From Vitellaria paradoxa (Eukaryota > Streptophyta > Magnoliopsida > Ericales > Sapotaceae): 64,000 bases of DNA. Shown here in pieces: positions 11,727 to 23,610 of the stretch. The notes beneath the pieces were generated by a model that saw nothing but the letters and a program-made list of their open reading frames with translations, was not told where the DNA came from and searched no databases. The position numbers and the translations under genes were made by a program. The DNA lies in assembly GCA_019916065.1 (NCBI GenBank), contig JAINTL010000104.1:62001-126000 (forward strand), read 5' to 3'. The number at the start of each line of letters is the position of its first letter. Positions within the stretch are counted from its first letter, which is position 1.

Positions 11727-12999
11727 GTAACACAGTGATTGCTATAGTATAATATTTGTTTTCAATTCATTGGCCTTGGCCAACTGTTTTAATTTGCCAT
11801 GCTCAAGTGCACACATTGTAGATACTTCTGAAAATATGAGCGGGAAATTATTTTTAACCAAAGAGAAACTTACCACTTTCTTCTCTCTTTCTAAGGATAC
11901 TTAAGTAACTTTTCACAAAAAAAGCTGATTTTTTTTTCTTATTTGGAAAATACAGTTTACATAAATAGTTAATTTTAGAAATTTTTTCATTTGTGTATGC
12001 ACCATACTAAAACCAATTGGTTATGAGGGGTATGTGAGTTTTACTAGATGCAATTACTCAGAGTTGTCTAATCATTGCCAAGAGTTTGGTTTATATGGGA
12101 GGTAATAACATATCTTCTAGTCTTGAGTGTTCAACCTATTGAAATCTATAATTTATAGCTAGTCTTGTTAACATTAGTTGAATGACATTGTATGTCGCCA
12201 TTTACCTTTGATAGCCTCCAACTTTTGTTGACCTAGAGACGTATTCAATCTTAATCTTGTTGAGATTTATGCATTAATGTTCTTGAAGGTGAAATGGGTA
12301 AAATGATGGTTTTAGGCTAGTCCAATCTCAATCAATCTCACATTGTTTAGCTCTTAAAGCAAAATGTGTAGCTTGAATATTCCTAGCGGTCGTGTTACAA
12401 AATAATCGGCATCATAGTATTCATATGCAAAGCTAGTTGTTTGTCTTTATATATAGCATGTGCTTGCAACACTTGTTTATTATTTTCCTAGTACTATGTG
12501 TAGGAAGATCCACAAGTAGATTATTTTAGTTTACCTGTTTCAATTTAGTGTGTTATATTTATTTCAGTCGTATCTTTGTTTGCTATTTTTTCTTTCTTCT
12601 TCCTCGTATGGTTGTTTTTCCCTCTTCGTTTTGTTTCTCTTCCTTTTATTACTATGGGAAAGTTTGTGTCTAACCATAGAGTATAATAATATGTTGGTAG
12701 ATTTATCTCGTTCTTTTTACTTCTTATGCTTGAATTTGCTAGTATCCTCGTTCAAGGGTCTTGATTCGACTGTCCTTTTGTTCCTTGCCTTGTCTAAAAT
12801 GCTAAACCCTATTGAGTATTCTGATCATTATACTCTAAGATACCTTCAATGCCTATAACTACTACCATCATCATGAATGCTCAATATGCATAGATTACCA
12901 TTGAATTTGGAGCAATTTTTCTGCATAAGTTTTCTGGAGTTGTCCTCTAAAGTATGTTTTAGTACGTAACTAAAATGTTTTATCTGTTTCTTTTTGTCC

Positions 13000-13194
13000 T
13001 AGAGAAGCTACTTCAAATTATGACTGGATATGCGCCTTGCCAGTTTTATTTGGTTTTGCTCTTACCAATCCAGTATTGTCCTTCAAGTCGATCGTGAGGG
13101 AAAATATGTTAAAATATGTGCGCGTGAGGGAATTTGCTCCAGAAGCAAAATCCACGATCGAGTCTGTCCTTCACTTTACCAATGTAATTTGTAG
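13000..13194 (+). pseudogene. Exon-like segment of unknown identity, copy A
   Basis: This is a conserved block with a strong donor (TAG|GTAAGT at 13195), present again at 61690-61884. Comparing the copies favours the frame that reads VKICAREGICSRS. In this copy that frame is open from about 13065, but it has a one- or two-base shift relative to copy E near the end. I do not recognise it; it lies between known pieces of the LRR gene and may belong to it. Confidence 0.35.
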
Positions 13195-14254
13195 GTAAGT
13201 AGGTAATGACTCACTCTAGTATTTTTAGCTAAGAAAACATAATATTGACAATAACCTAAATGGGAATTGGAGATGAAATGTGAGAGATGGGCATATTCTC
13301 AGGTATAAATGTTGAAATGAAATCTTATCTGCTAGAAAGCCCATTGAATTGTATTCAAATCCATGCCAATTAGAATCTCTCTCTATTTCTCTCTCTCTCT
13401 CTTTTTTTTTATTAGAATGCCAACTAGAATCTTGGGTTACTGATTTTTCTAGTTTTTCTTTTCTATTTTATTCTCTCCCCATCAGTAATTTATGACACAA
13501 AGGGATGGGAAGGTAACAATGTAGAACCCTCCAAACAAAAACAACCAACCAATAGATGTTTGTGGATAGTAAATGTGAATAAATCTTTTAGACTGGTTTG
13601 AAAAACATGCTATATTTAGGGGTTGTTCTTAACTTTTGAGATCAAATCACGAATGGACAAAATGGTTTCAGTGCATGAAAGGAATTTTTGGCATCTTTCT
13701 TGACATTTACGGCATGTATTTTATTGTTGTCTATGTATGACTAAAGGAAAAAAAAATAGCTTCCCATAATTTCTTAAAAATTATTGGTGGTGGTGTGCAT
13801 ATCTTTGAAGTTGATTATTGATCTAATCTATACATTATTTAATGTGGAAAAGCCTGACAAATGGAGCAAGCTTGCAGTGTTTGAAAATGGGTAATCCATT
13901 TTTTCTTTGTTAGCCATTGGAATTGTATGTCTTTTTTTTTTAAAGAATTAGTTGTTCAAATGGTTATTGCCACAATTTTTTGGTAAAATTGGAAAAGCTA
14001 TTAGTCTCAAAATGTGATTAACTGATTTCTTATATGCCAAAGAACCTTTTTTTTTTTCTTTTCTTTTTTTTTTTTTTTTCAAGATAGAAGACAACTAAAT
14101 AACTTTGAAGAGGTTAAAGTGAATTGGTGCTATCTAATATGACTATTAGCACATCGGTAAAATTGCTCATTTTACAAGTTAAGAGTTTGTGAGACCGATA
14201 CTTTGAAACATTCTCTAGTTATTGTTGTTAAGACTACTAGATTGCCCCTCTCTA

Positions 14255-14370
14255 GATCTTGCATAAGGAGGAGTTTCATGCACAATGCTACCCTTTTTAT
14301 GCATTTTCAAGCTTCCTTAAGCAATAAGTTTTCAATGCCCGTTGGGCTGGCATCTTTTTTCATTAGGAAG
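14255..14370 (+). pseudogene. RNI-like LRR protein, later exon, copy B side
   Basis: Fragments FSMPVGLASFF precede the donor AAG|GTATGT at 14371. The SxPVGLxSFL core is the same LRR-gene segment as at 33060. The upstream half has diverged strongly. The copy lies between the exon at 13000 and the next first exon at 15388, which gives the head-to-tail order of the array. Confidence 0.5.
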
Positions 14371-15387
14371 GTATGTCTTCTTCTCTCTTAATATGTATGT
14401 TTATTTATAAAAAAAATGTATACCTACTCCTTTCACTTTTGGTTCCAGTTTCTCTCAACTTTGCTCATTTATTTGGTAAGTCCAATTGCTTAGAGTTGGG
14501 TGTTGCAATAATAAATCATTGATTCAACTTTAAGTTGATTTCCTTAGGAGGAAGTACTCTTTCAAATTGGGCTAATTCTACATTTCTCTTTTATATGAGA
14601 ATACAAGAACAAAATAGCATAGGAGGATATGATATTGCTTTAATTCCAAAACAACAAAACAACAACAATAATAATAAATAATAAATATAGCCAAAAAAAA
14701 AAAGAGGGGTAGAGGATATCTAGGGCTTCAAACCAATTAGTTAGATTAGGGGTTTATATAAATTGATTGTTAACAGTGTTAGCATTGAGATTTGAAAGAT
14801 TGCTAGGTAAAATTGTTTAAGATACATAAATTGCCTTGTGGAGGAGTTTTAATTATTGAATGTGTTTTTAGTGATAAATGAGGCGGTGATTCAAGATTGA
14901 GAAGTTATAGCTTGGGGTTACAGTAAAGTGATATCGAAAAATAGTATGATCATATTAATTAGGGTTGCTTAATTTATCTTTTGGAGAGGGTGTTGTTTGT
15001 ATTGAAAGATGTGATGGATTTTTGGTGTATTTCCACCGTGAAATTCTTAGATCTAGTTAATACTTTTCACTTAGGTTTTTGCAACTCTTCTAGGAAATTG
15101 AGATGAAGGGATCCTCTCTGATCACTTCTATTTATTTTATTCACGAAAATGTTTAGTAGATTAGTTAAGAGGGTAGTTCAGGGCTCAGTTATTAATCTCG
15201 TACCGTATTAGCGGGTACGTACTATACTGAGCAAAAAATGGTAATTTATTTTTTGCATTCTATATCAGTATTTGTATCAACCAGTATTGGTCAATATCGG
15301 TCCCAACTACAATCCTGGTCAGTCTCTAATGTTAACAGTAACTTTTAAATTTTCAGTGTAGCTAGTCAGTCTATTTGTTTCTCAAGA

Positions 15388-15452
15388 ATGGCTAAAGTTT
15401 CAAGGTTGCTCGCTTTGTGCATTGATGCAATTAAGAAAGAAATTCTTTGTGG
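15388..15452 (+). pseudogene. RNI-like LRR protein, first exon, copy B
   Basis: An ATG opens MAKVSRLLALCIDAIKKEIL and is followed by the donor G|GTAAGATG, the best-preserved donor of the three copies. It aligns base by base with 3657-3722. Its partner second exon at 15614 is frameshifted. Confidence 0.55.
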
Positions 15453-15613
15453 TAAGATGCCAATGCTATATGACTATTCCTCTCTCTCTCTGTGTGTGTG
15501 TGTGCGCCTATCTCCCTATCTTTATACAACACAACACTAGTGGATGGTGCCATGTGCAAGGGGCTTATATTGTCATTGTTTATTTTATTTTTTTTATTTA
15601 AATCTAATTGTAG

Positions 15614-15697
15614 GAGACGACCTTCCTTTGGCTTTTGTTTGCTAACTTGTCAACCCACTTACCTCATTGGGCCTACAAAAATTGCAAGAGTAAATGT
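15614..15697 (+). pseudogene. RNI-like LRR protein, second exon, copy B
   Basis: The exon follows acceptor TTGTAG and begins GDDLPL, matching copies A and C. A frameshift after DLPL destroys LFDNLL, but the final part in the ancestral frame still reads LQKLQE. That supports the assignment to a protein with the LPPLALQKLQ pattern. A TGAG sits where the donor was. Confidence 0.5.
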
Positions 15698-16779
15698 GAG
15701 TTCAATGGTTGCACTACTATTGTCTATGTATGTGCATCCCCTCTAGTTACTATGCATGTAAAGAGAAATGAGGTTATCACTTTTTTATGAAAAATAAAAG
15801 TCCATTCCGAGATATTTTGCGTTCGGAACTCTGCAAAGTTCCTCTTCTAAGCCACCCATATGGGCTTTGCTTGTACCTACCTAGATCGTGGATCTTGTGG
15901 GGCTAGGATTTATTCTCTAGGTGGGTTCAATGTGGTCCTGCTTGGAGAGGTTCCATGTTAAAAATAATTATAATAATAAATTAATAAATAAAACAGCAAA
16001 ACAAAAAAAGTCCATTCATCTCTACATCTATGGTTCCTTGTAAAAACCGTTTATTGATTTTAGCTTTAGTTTTTTTGGTATTTTGAGAGGAGCTTTAAAT
16101 TTGTTGGAATATATATGCAATTGATTGTTTAGGTGTTATAATTTGCCCTGTTGAGGTTAGTCGCTAAAGTTTTATGATATGATTTATTTATTTTTTAAGA
16201 ACCATAAAATTCATAGTCTTTGTAAAGAGGTGGCTTTGTTGGACCACTGATGCATTCCTAAATTTGTTGTATGCAAATTAAGGGCTCTAGAATGAAGTAG
16301 ATTACTATTTATGAATTTATTATGGGATCATTTAGAATTAGAACTTTGGGTTGCTTAGTAGTGCTAGGGCATCTAAGGTTATTTGAAAGAGGAATATGTT
16401 TGTGTAACTCTGGTTTGAGTTGAGAAAATATAGAATTACTCTGAAATTTAAATATTTTTTCTAGCTATCTTCTGAGTCATCAGCACAACCTTGGGGACCT
16501 CATTGGTTTTAGTTTTAATCTTAGTGTATATTGTGATTTTCTGCTCACACACTTTATCGTGATTATGTACTTGGTCACTTCCATTTCATGAACTGAGCAA
16601 TATGGTGAAAGATGAAAAGGAACATTCGCCTAGAAAAATGTTTGAAAAGAAAGAAAGCTTTGGGTGAATTGTTGCATTTTTGCTAAAGATTGATGATTTA
16701 ATCAATGCTTTCTAGTGTTCCAATATATTATCTATTGATATTTTCATTACCAGTGAGTGTAGCAAAAGAAATGAAAAAT

Positions 16780-18015
16780 GATGAGTGATTTTCATTAGGA
16801 AGGGAGTGGAGAGAGAAGAAAGGATCATCTTGTGAATTGGAGATCGTTTCTCGTCCTAAAATCAAAATATAAAACAAGAAGTTCTGCCTTTCTTGAGGGT
16901 GGCTATCAAGATGTCCTTTAGAACCAATTTCCCTTTGGCACATTGTTATTAAGAATAATATAGTCTTCACAATAATAGAGACTTTCAAATTGTGGTCAAA
17001 GGTAGTAAAGGTGCTCCTTGAAAAAATATTATCAATTGCAACTCTTCTTCTTGGGGCAATCACTTATATGGGTGATGGGGAAACTTTGATTATTGAAAGG
17101 TCATTGGGTTTGGGGATTCTACTTTGAAGACAATTTTCCTTGTTTACTTTGTTTGAGAAAAATCATAACTGCTTTATTGCCTCTTTTGTTTCAAATTGGT
17201 CATATCTATGGGTGGGGTTTTCAAATTTTCAAAAATCTAAAATAAGCTAAACAGAAGAATATGTAGCTTTTTAGAACCTCCTATCTTTTTAAACTTCAAT
17301 TCGAGTGACAACATTAGTTGGAGTCTAAGTTAATGGGTAATTTTACATCCAAATCTTTCTTTGATCTTTTAATAGATTACACAAATCTGACCTCTTTCCC
17401 GTCCTTTCAGAGTATTTTGGATAGTGAAGAACTCCTTTAAGTCAAAGTATTTTGTTGGAACTTGGCTCTTAAAAATTCAATACCTATGATATTCTTCAAA
17501 AGAACAAACCTCATTCAGCTTTAGTTCCATAATAATGCATTCTCTATAAAAGGGATTCTGAATCTTTGGATCATTTATTTTTACATTGTCATGTGGCTCT
17601 AGCATTTGGGATAAGTTATATTTCAACTTTAATATGGGTTGTCCCTCTATCTTTTGTGTTGATATGTTGATAATAGAGGTAGGGGACGTGGCAAAAGCAA
17701 AAGAGGAGAGATATTGTGAAGAGTAGCAGTGATGGCTCTGCTATGGGCTTTTTGGAAAGAAAGGAACTTGAAGATTATTTGAAGACCAAAGTGAAGAAGC
17801 AATGGAATGTGGGAAAGGATGTGGTTCTATATCTTCTTTTGGTTATATTTATTCCAAATTTGAGTTTATTTATTAGTAGTTTCTCGTTGGAATTGGTTTG
17901 CATTAGTGCACAGTCCCATTTGTAGCTCTTCCTTTGGGGATATCTCATCCTTCTTTCCTATGTCTTCAATTTATTTTCATTAATAAAATTTATTATGCTT
18001 GATCGAAAATTAATA
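16780..18015 (+). mobile_element. LINE 3' fragment (RT C-terminus to 3' end)
   Basis: Frameshifted translation gives MMSDF then GREW near 16770, HLVNW near 16830, GLGIGN-like and GKW near 16900, CHVAL near 17590 and a final tail reading ALLWAFWKERNLKI near 17735-17775. This is the usual end of plant LINE ORF2. A short 3' region ending near 18010 in an ATTAATAAAA-rich tail follows. The same insertion is at 34865-35820, so it was present before copies B and D separated. The 5' end is truncated. Confidence 0.8.
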
Positions 18016-19924
18016 AAATGGTTGAATTTTTGTCTAGCATAGATTTGATTTGATAGTGAGTTTAACATGATGCCTTCTTGTAGCAGTAGCAAAAGCCCAA
18101 CAAATGTTGCTTGATCCACAAGAATGAGGATATTCCTACCAAGTCAATGCTGTAAAAGGTTTGTGCTAAATGCCAATATGTTTGTGTTACAATTGAATCT
18201 TATTAATAAATTTTAATTTAATTGTTCTTTACTATCTAGATGCACATGCACTACAGATGAATTAGGAATGGTTGGCAACTTCTACACTCTAGTTTTCATG
18301 TTGTTCCAGTTCCTTTAGTCTTGATTTAGTTTTCTTATTTGTTGATGGATTTTGGAACCTTACACTTTTTATGTATATACATTTCCTGTTTTTTCCTCTT
18401 TATCCTATGAGGCTCCTTCTCGGTGCTGTTGTTTTAGAGAAATAATTTTGAAATGTTTGTTGCTACAGTAATTTCTGCACTAATTTGATGATCTTTCTTC
18501 ACAATAAAACTAAGTTATGGCTGATTACACTTGAAAAAATGGCAAAACAGGAAGGTACTATACATATTTGTTGTTCCCTCTCATTCTTACCATTATTTTT
18601 CATGTTTCTTTCATCTCAGACTATAAGATCTTTATTTATTTATTTTTTTTGGTTAAATATGAATTGCAGAAGAACTTAAGCAAAGAGGAAGATACAGCAA
18701 GGGAGATACTGCTTCTTAGATAAAATCATTAGTTGATGAGCTAAAGTCAGGTTGCACTAGCATCTACATACTTTTTTCCTCTCTTTTGGCATATATGTTC
18801 TTACTAAGCCAGCTTTGATGTATGCTTTCTGTACTTTTTTTTGTATACTCTATGTTTAATCGGATTTCTAGATTTATGCTTTTTAGTATGAATCTTGCTG
18901 CATGTTGGCAATACTTCATTTATGTGTCATTAATGTTTAACAAGATTTCTAGGTTGCAATCTTATCATCAATTAGTATGCTGCTATTGATTTTCTTTGTA
19001 GGCAAGGCAATAATTTATTGTAAATCAAAGAAAAGTAACAATTGACATGCTTCTTTTTGGAGTTGGATCAAGGCTTCATTGAAACAACAAACTTTATATT
19101 ATTCTTCCAAGTTAAATGGACTTGGGAGCTTGAATCCAATTTGAGCATCTGTTCTGTGTAACTCTTAGTTTACTTGAAGAGGCTTAGTTTGTTAGAAGGG
19201 AATGGAATGGCATTGGGACAAGAATGGAATAAAGCCTATTCCATTCCTATGTTGGCATATTGACATGAAAACATGGGAATGGAAGCATTCCCATTCCTAT
19301 AGTTTGGTACATATTTTAAAATAGTGCAAGGCATAAGATGCCAATAAAAAATATCCTAACAACAATTTTTAAGAGTCACTAAAAAATACAGTGTCTAATA
19401 ATAAGCACACAGGCAAAGAAGTATAATAATATCCAATTGAATACTTCACTCTCTTGCACAATTAGTAGGCCTGAAGGTGCAAAACCAAAATTTTTTAGAT
19501 TTTCTAATCCAATAGTTTTCAGGTTTTTCAATCTAAATAGCCTAAAATCCCACATAACCCCTCAACTGCATAATGATACTAGAAAAGTAGCTTGACCAAT
19601 CAAGTCACAAAAATGATTATATATGAACCTAAAATCACAACACGTTCAGGTAATAGGAACATTATATCTCAAAATCTCAATCAATTTACAACCAAGTATA
19701 TGGAATTACAAGGCAAAGTTTTTTTCTGGTGGGGTGGGGATAGAGAGTACTTGCGCAATGTTGATCAGGAGCCAATGGAACTTGGGCGCAAGCCAACTTA
19801 TTTCTTGAAGCCGAATGGTAATGGATTTGTGAAGAGTCTTCATCTTGAGGGTCTTACTGACATTTTTTTAATAGTTTTCCCTAGTATAGGTTGTCAAAAG
19901 TATTAATTTGATAAGTCCAAAGTT
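18016..19924 (+). other. Non-repeated stretch with possible unrecognised exons
   Basis: Within this stretch three short pieces have splice-like borders: around 18500-18552 (ends AACAGGAAG, GTAC follows), 18668-18750 (acceptor ATTGCAG; reads EELKQRGRYSKGDTAS, then a stop, then IKSLVDELKS), and about 19003-19037 (acceptor TTTGTAG; GKAIIYCKSKK). I do not recognise the product. Around 19195-19310 paired GGAATGG / CCATTCC texts suggest a small inverted-repeat element. The rest shows nothing coding. Confidence 0.3.
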
Positions 19925-20597
19925 GAACTATAAGGAATGGGGTGTTCAAACTAGTTTTTGATAAATTGATTGTTAATAGTGTCAGCATTGAGATTCGAAA
20001 GATACTAGGTGAATTGTTTCAAATACATAAATTGCCTTTGTGGATGGGTGTTAAATATTGCCTATTTATGAATTTATCACATAGATCATAATTTAGAATT
20101 AGAACCTTGGAGTGCTTAGTAGTGCTAGGGCATATTAGGTTACCTGAAAGAGTATTTATGTAACTCTGGTTTGAGTTTTGAGAAACATAGAATTGGTCTG
20201 GAATTTAAATGTTTATCTCTAGCTATCTTTTGTCTACGTTGCATGACCTAAAATCATTAAGTCATTAGCACAACCTCAATGACCTCATTGGTTTTGTCTT
20301 CCACTGAATGTGTATTCCTAATTTTCTTTGCTTGCATACTTTATTGTGGATTATGTACTTGATCACTTCTGCTTTGTGAACTGAGCGGTATGGTGAAAGA
20401 TGAAAAGGACCATTCGCCTACTGGAAAATGTTCAAGGAGAATAGTTTTGGGTTAATTATTATATTTGCTTATACAATTCTTATAAGGCACCTGATTAGTA
20501 TTTTTAAATATCGTACTACGTTGTTCACATCTTGTGTTAGGTCTCTATACTTCCCTATTGACCATGTGCTTGGAATATTGATCAAAGTGTTCCATTT
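19925..20597 (+). repeat. Partial segmental repeat copy, internally deleted (B2)
   Basis: It starts with the block containing TTGATTGTTAATAGTGT, homologous to 3020-3120. Near 20055 it jumps to the block homologous to 4560-5060, so both LRR exons are missing. It ends at the copia LTR at 20600. Copy D carries a similar deletion with a different breakpoint (near 34320). Confidence 0.65.
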
Positions 20598-20599
20598 AT

Positions 20600-20811
20600 G
20601 TGCTTGGAATTTTTTTTATTCATTGATACACAAATACAATAGGCCAACCTATATGTATAGGCTGCATAAACAAATAAATGGAAATAATTACAGCTAGCAT
20701 ACCATAAATAAGGAAATAACAATTACCTTAAATAAGGAAAAGATAAAATTGACATTTAATTAATAAATTCCTATAAAGTAGGGATTTAAATTTCCTCTAT
20801 GTTTCTACACA
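20600..20811 (-). mobile_element. Copia LTR, solo, at a repeat junction
   Basis: The sequence is nearly the same as the copia LTR at 38705-38924, including ATAGGCCAACCTAT and the end TTTCTACA. The first about 20 bases differ or are lost. On its left lies the end of one repeat block (homologous to 5050). On its right lies the middle of another (homologous to 33850, TTGCAAATTACAAGAT). It is therefore not a simple insertion with matching flanks. Confidence 0.8.
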
Positions 20812-21205
20812 TTGCAAATTACAAGATTGTTTATTTATAACTCTTAATATGGCTCTGTTTGGAGTAAACAAAATAAATAAAATCTTACAAATCTCTACAA
20901 ACACGAATTGTGAGACAGTAAAATTTAAATTCTTCACTCACTACACGAATTACGAGACATTTACTTTTACAATTTTATTTTATTTTATAGACTTTTATAC
21001 AACTCCAAACACACCCTATATCTTTATTTTTGTGTTTTATTTTATGTTTTTATAATTTATACTGTCGTTTAAAGACTTGGTGATTTAGGGTTGGTTTGGA
21101 CTGTGTGATACTTTTAGGGGTTGAATAGTTGTCGGGATATATTGAGATCTAGAAGAGTAATTTCGTAAGAACTTTAAATGCTTTATTTTATTGCTTTACT
21201 TCCAA

Positions 21206-21250
<45 letters not shown>

Positions 21251-21899
21251 CAAAATAAAAAAGGGGGGTAAAAATTGATTGTTAGCAATGTTAGCATTAA
21301 GATTTGCAAGAGTGCTATGTGAAATTATCTCAGATACATAAATTGCCATTGTGGTGGGGTATTATTATTGAATGCATTTTTAGTGACAAGTGAGGTGCCG
21401 ATTTCAAGATTGAAAAGTTATGAACTTGGGGTGATTTGTAAAATTGGATATGGAAAAATATTATGATTAAATCAATTAGGTTGCTTAATTTATCTTTGGG
21501 AGATGACGTGGTTTGTATCAAAACATAGACGATGAATTGTTTGGCACATTTCCACAGTGAAATTCTCAGTTCTAGTTCATAGCTTTTCACTTTGGTTTTT
21601 CAATGCTTCTAGGAAATTGAGACTGGAAGATCCTCTCTGAGCAAACTCTACATATTTTATCTATGGAAATGTTTAGTAGATTAGTGAGGGTAGTTCAGAG
21701 CTAAGTTATTAATCTCATACCGTATCAGCGGGTACGTACTATACCACGCAAAGATGTAATTTAGTGTTTGTGTTATACCTGTATTGTGTCGATCAATATT
21801 GGTCAGTATCGGTCCCTGCTACAATACTGGCCAATCTCTAATGTTGACACTAATTTTTAAACTTTTTGGTGCCACTGCTCATTTTTTTTGTTTCTCCAA

Positions 21900-21965
21900 A
21901 TGGCGGAAGTTCTGTATCTATTCGCTTTGTGCATGGATGCAATTAAGAAAGAAATTTTTTATGGT
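21900..21965 (+). pseudogene. RNI-like LRR protein, first exon, copy C
   Basis: An ATG opens MAEVLYLFALCMDAIKKEIF with donor-like G|GTAATATG. The frame and start match the copies at 3657 and 15388, and the intron again begins with a CT-rich tract. The matching second exon at 22107 is damaged. Confidence 0.55.
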
Positions 21966-22106
21966 AATATGCCAATGCTATATGACTATTCATCCCCCTC
22001 CTCTCTCTCTTTCACTCTCTTTATGCAACACAGCACTAGTAGATGGTGTCATGTACAAGGGAGCTATATTATATTTTTCATTTATTTATTTTTTATTTTA
22101 ATTTGG

Positions 22107-22193
22107 TTGCAAGAGGTGACCTTCCTTTGGATTTGTTTGATAACTTGTTGGCCCGCTTACCTCTAGGCTAAAAAAATTACAAGAGCCAATGTA
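22107..22193 (+). pseudogene. RNI-like LRR protein, second exon, copy C
   Basis: The segment reads GDLPLDLFDNLLARLPL and then a stop. The acceptor AG has changed to TTGCAAGAGG. A deletion after LPL removes the PLALQ part, and the donor position reads GTAAG. It follows the first exon at 21900 with an intron of about 140 bp, as in the other copies. Confidence 0.5.
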
Positions 22194-22410
22194 AGTTAAA
22201 TAGTTGCACCCCTATTTATTTTTGTATATGTATCCCCCTCTTAATTACCTTACCTACAAAAAAAAAAAAAAGAGGTTATCACTTTTTACGAAGATATAAA
22301 GTCCATTCGAAGATCTTGTGTTTCAGAACTCTGCAAAGTTTCTCCCTTAAGGCCATCCACATTGGCTTTGCTTGTACTTGCCAGGATCGTGGATCTTGTG
22401 GGGCTAGGGA

Positions 22411-23610
22411 TTTACTCTCTATCCAAAATTACTGGTGTTCTCACTTTAATATCACTTGTGTGGTCACCAAGTCCATTGAGCGAGGTTCTTAGAGCATTCT
22501 TATGGAAGGGAACTTCTCTTCAGTTAAGATGTGCTAGGTTTACGTGGGATATTGTCACTAGGCCTAAAAGCAAGGGGGGTTTGGGTATAAGAAGTTAAGT
22601 GATTGGAACTATGCTTCTATGGTTAAACTTGTATAGAAGATTGCATGCCTTCTACATATTCCTTGTGGGTAGCCTGGGTTAAGGTTAATTTGTTACATAA
22701 AACATCATCTTTGGGTTGCAAAAGTACCTTGGAACTGTACTTGGCCTTGGAGGAAGCTACTCAAGATTCAGGATCATGTCAAACCTTTATTTCCTTGTCA
22801 TTGGTAATGGTGTGCATACATCCTTATGGTTTGATGCTTAGTTACCTAGAGGCCCTATTTGTCATTCTTCTATGCCAGGGAATCTATCACTCTAGGTTGC
22901 CTAAAGGATGCATCTATCAGCTCTATATCATAATAACCAATGGAGATGGCCTCTTGCTAATTCTTTATGAACTTATAGAGCTTAAGGAAGGGACTATAAA
23001 ACTGTTATTTGAGTGATAAGTGAAATCAAATAGGAGATGTAAATTTTTTTTCTATGTAAAAGAAGCTTGGGATCTCGTACAAGAACATCATCCACCAGTG
23101 CATTGGCTAGAATTGTATAGTTTGAACATCATATTCCAAGCATGCTTTTGTCTTATGGCTTGCTGTCAAGTAGAAGATGCTTGCACAATAAAGACTGCTT
23201 CATTATGGTCTTATCCAACATATAGTTGTCTTTTGTTGTGGCTTATTGGAAAATCATGATCATTTGTTCTTTGGCTGCAGCTTTATGTTGAGAATTGCAT
23301 AGTATTATGATGAAATGTGTTGTTTAGGATAATCTCTTCTTGTGAAGAGGTTGAACATTTACTGCTAATCGCTTCAAAGGTGGCTTCATGCTTTCTCTAA
23401 TTGGGAAACTTTGTTTGGGAGCCTCTATTTATGTGATTTGGAGAGAGAAAGGAACTCAAGAATGTATGAGAACACTTACATGGATGTAGTTACATTGACT
23501 AATATGATCTTCAACTTAGTTCATCTGAGACTTATGACTTGTGGCCCTTTTGGTAGCTTAATGACTAATCTTCACTGGTCCAAGTTTGGAGACTGCTCTC
23601 TGAGGTAATT
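22411..23610 (+). mobile_element. LINE 3' fragment (ORF2 C-terminus)
   Basis: Shifted frames give VLRAFLWKGTSL near 22485, TRPKSKGGLGIRS near 22557, VAWVKVNLL near 22663, SLWFDA near 22825 and a final IWRERNSRMYENT near 23440. This is the standard order of a plant LINE ORF2 C-terminal half. It is 5'-truncated, joining repeat copy C near 22405, and is followed by a long G/T-rich tail. Numerous stops are present. Confidence 0.85.

Larger units (their letters stand above)
10975..14640 (+). repeat. Segmental repeat copy A, right part
   Basis: The left part (10975-12340) is collinear with 36300-37760 and the middle with 27745-28100. The right part (12909-14640) is collinear with 60973-62960 and beyond. 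It carries exon-like pieces at 11648, 13000 and 14255. The stretch 12340-12900 has no partner or coding signal that I can see, apart from an incidental T-rich open frame. Confidence 0.75.
14641..16690 (+). repeat. Segmental repeat copy B
   Basis: This is collinear with 2900-4920 of copy A: the AAT/CAA tract at 14640-14700, the block beginning ACCAATTAGTTAGATTAGGG, the two LRR exons, and the intron and 3' blocks to 16690. It then meets LINE sequence. Between 15800 and 15960 the conserved TGTGGTCCTGCTTGGAGAGG block is present. No intact gene is visible. Confidence 0.75.
20812..22410 (+). repeat. Segmental repeat copy C, left part
   Basis: This is collinear with 2705-4160 of copy A and 33848-34320 of copy D. 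It includes the (AAT)n tract at 21208-21250, the LRR first exon at 21900 and second exon at 22107, and the block ending in CGTGGATCTTGTGGGGCTAGG at about 22405, where LINE sequence starts. The right part of this copy resumes at 27745. Confidence 0.75.

Noticed and set aside
12550..12858. 102-codon open frame rich in Leu, Phe and Ser
   Set aside because: It arises from a T-rich tract, has no copy in the parallel repeat segments and no recognisable motif.
19195..19310. Small MITE suggested by GGAATGGAATGG and CCATTCC words
   Set aside because: Termini and a target-site duplication could not be fixed, so it is mentioned only inside the 18016-19924 entry.
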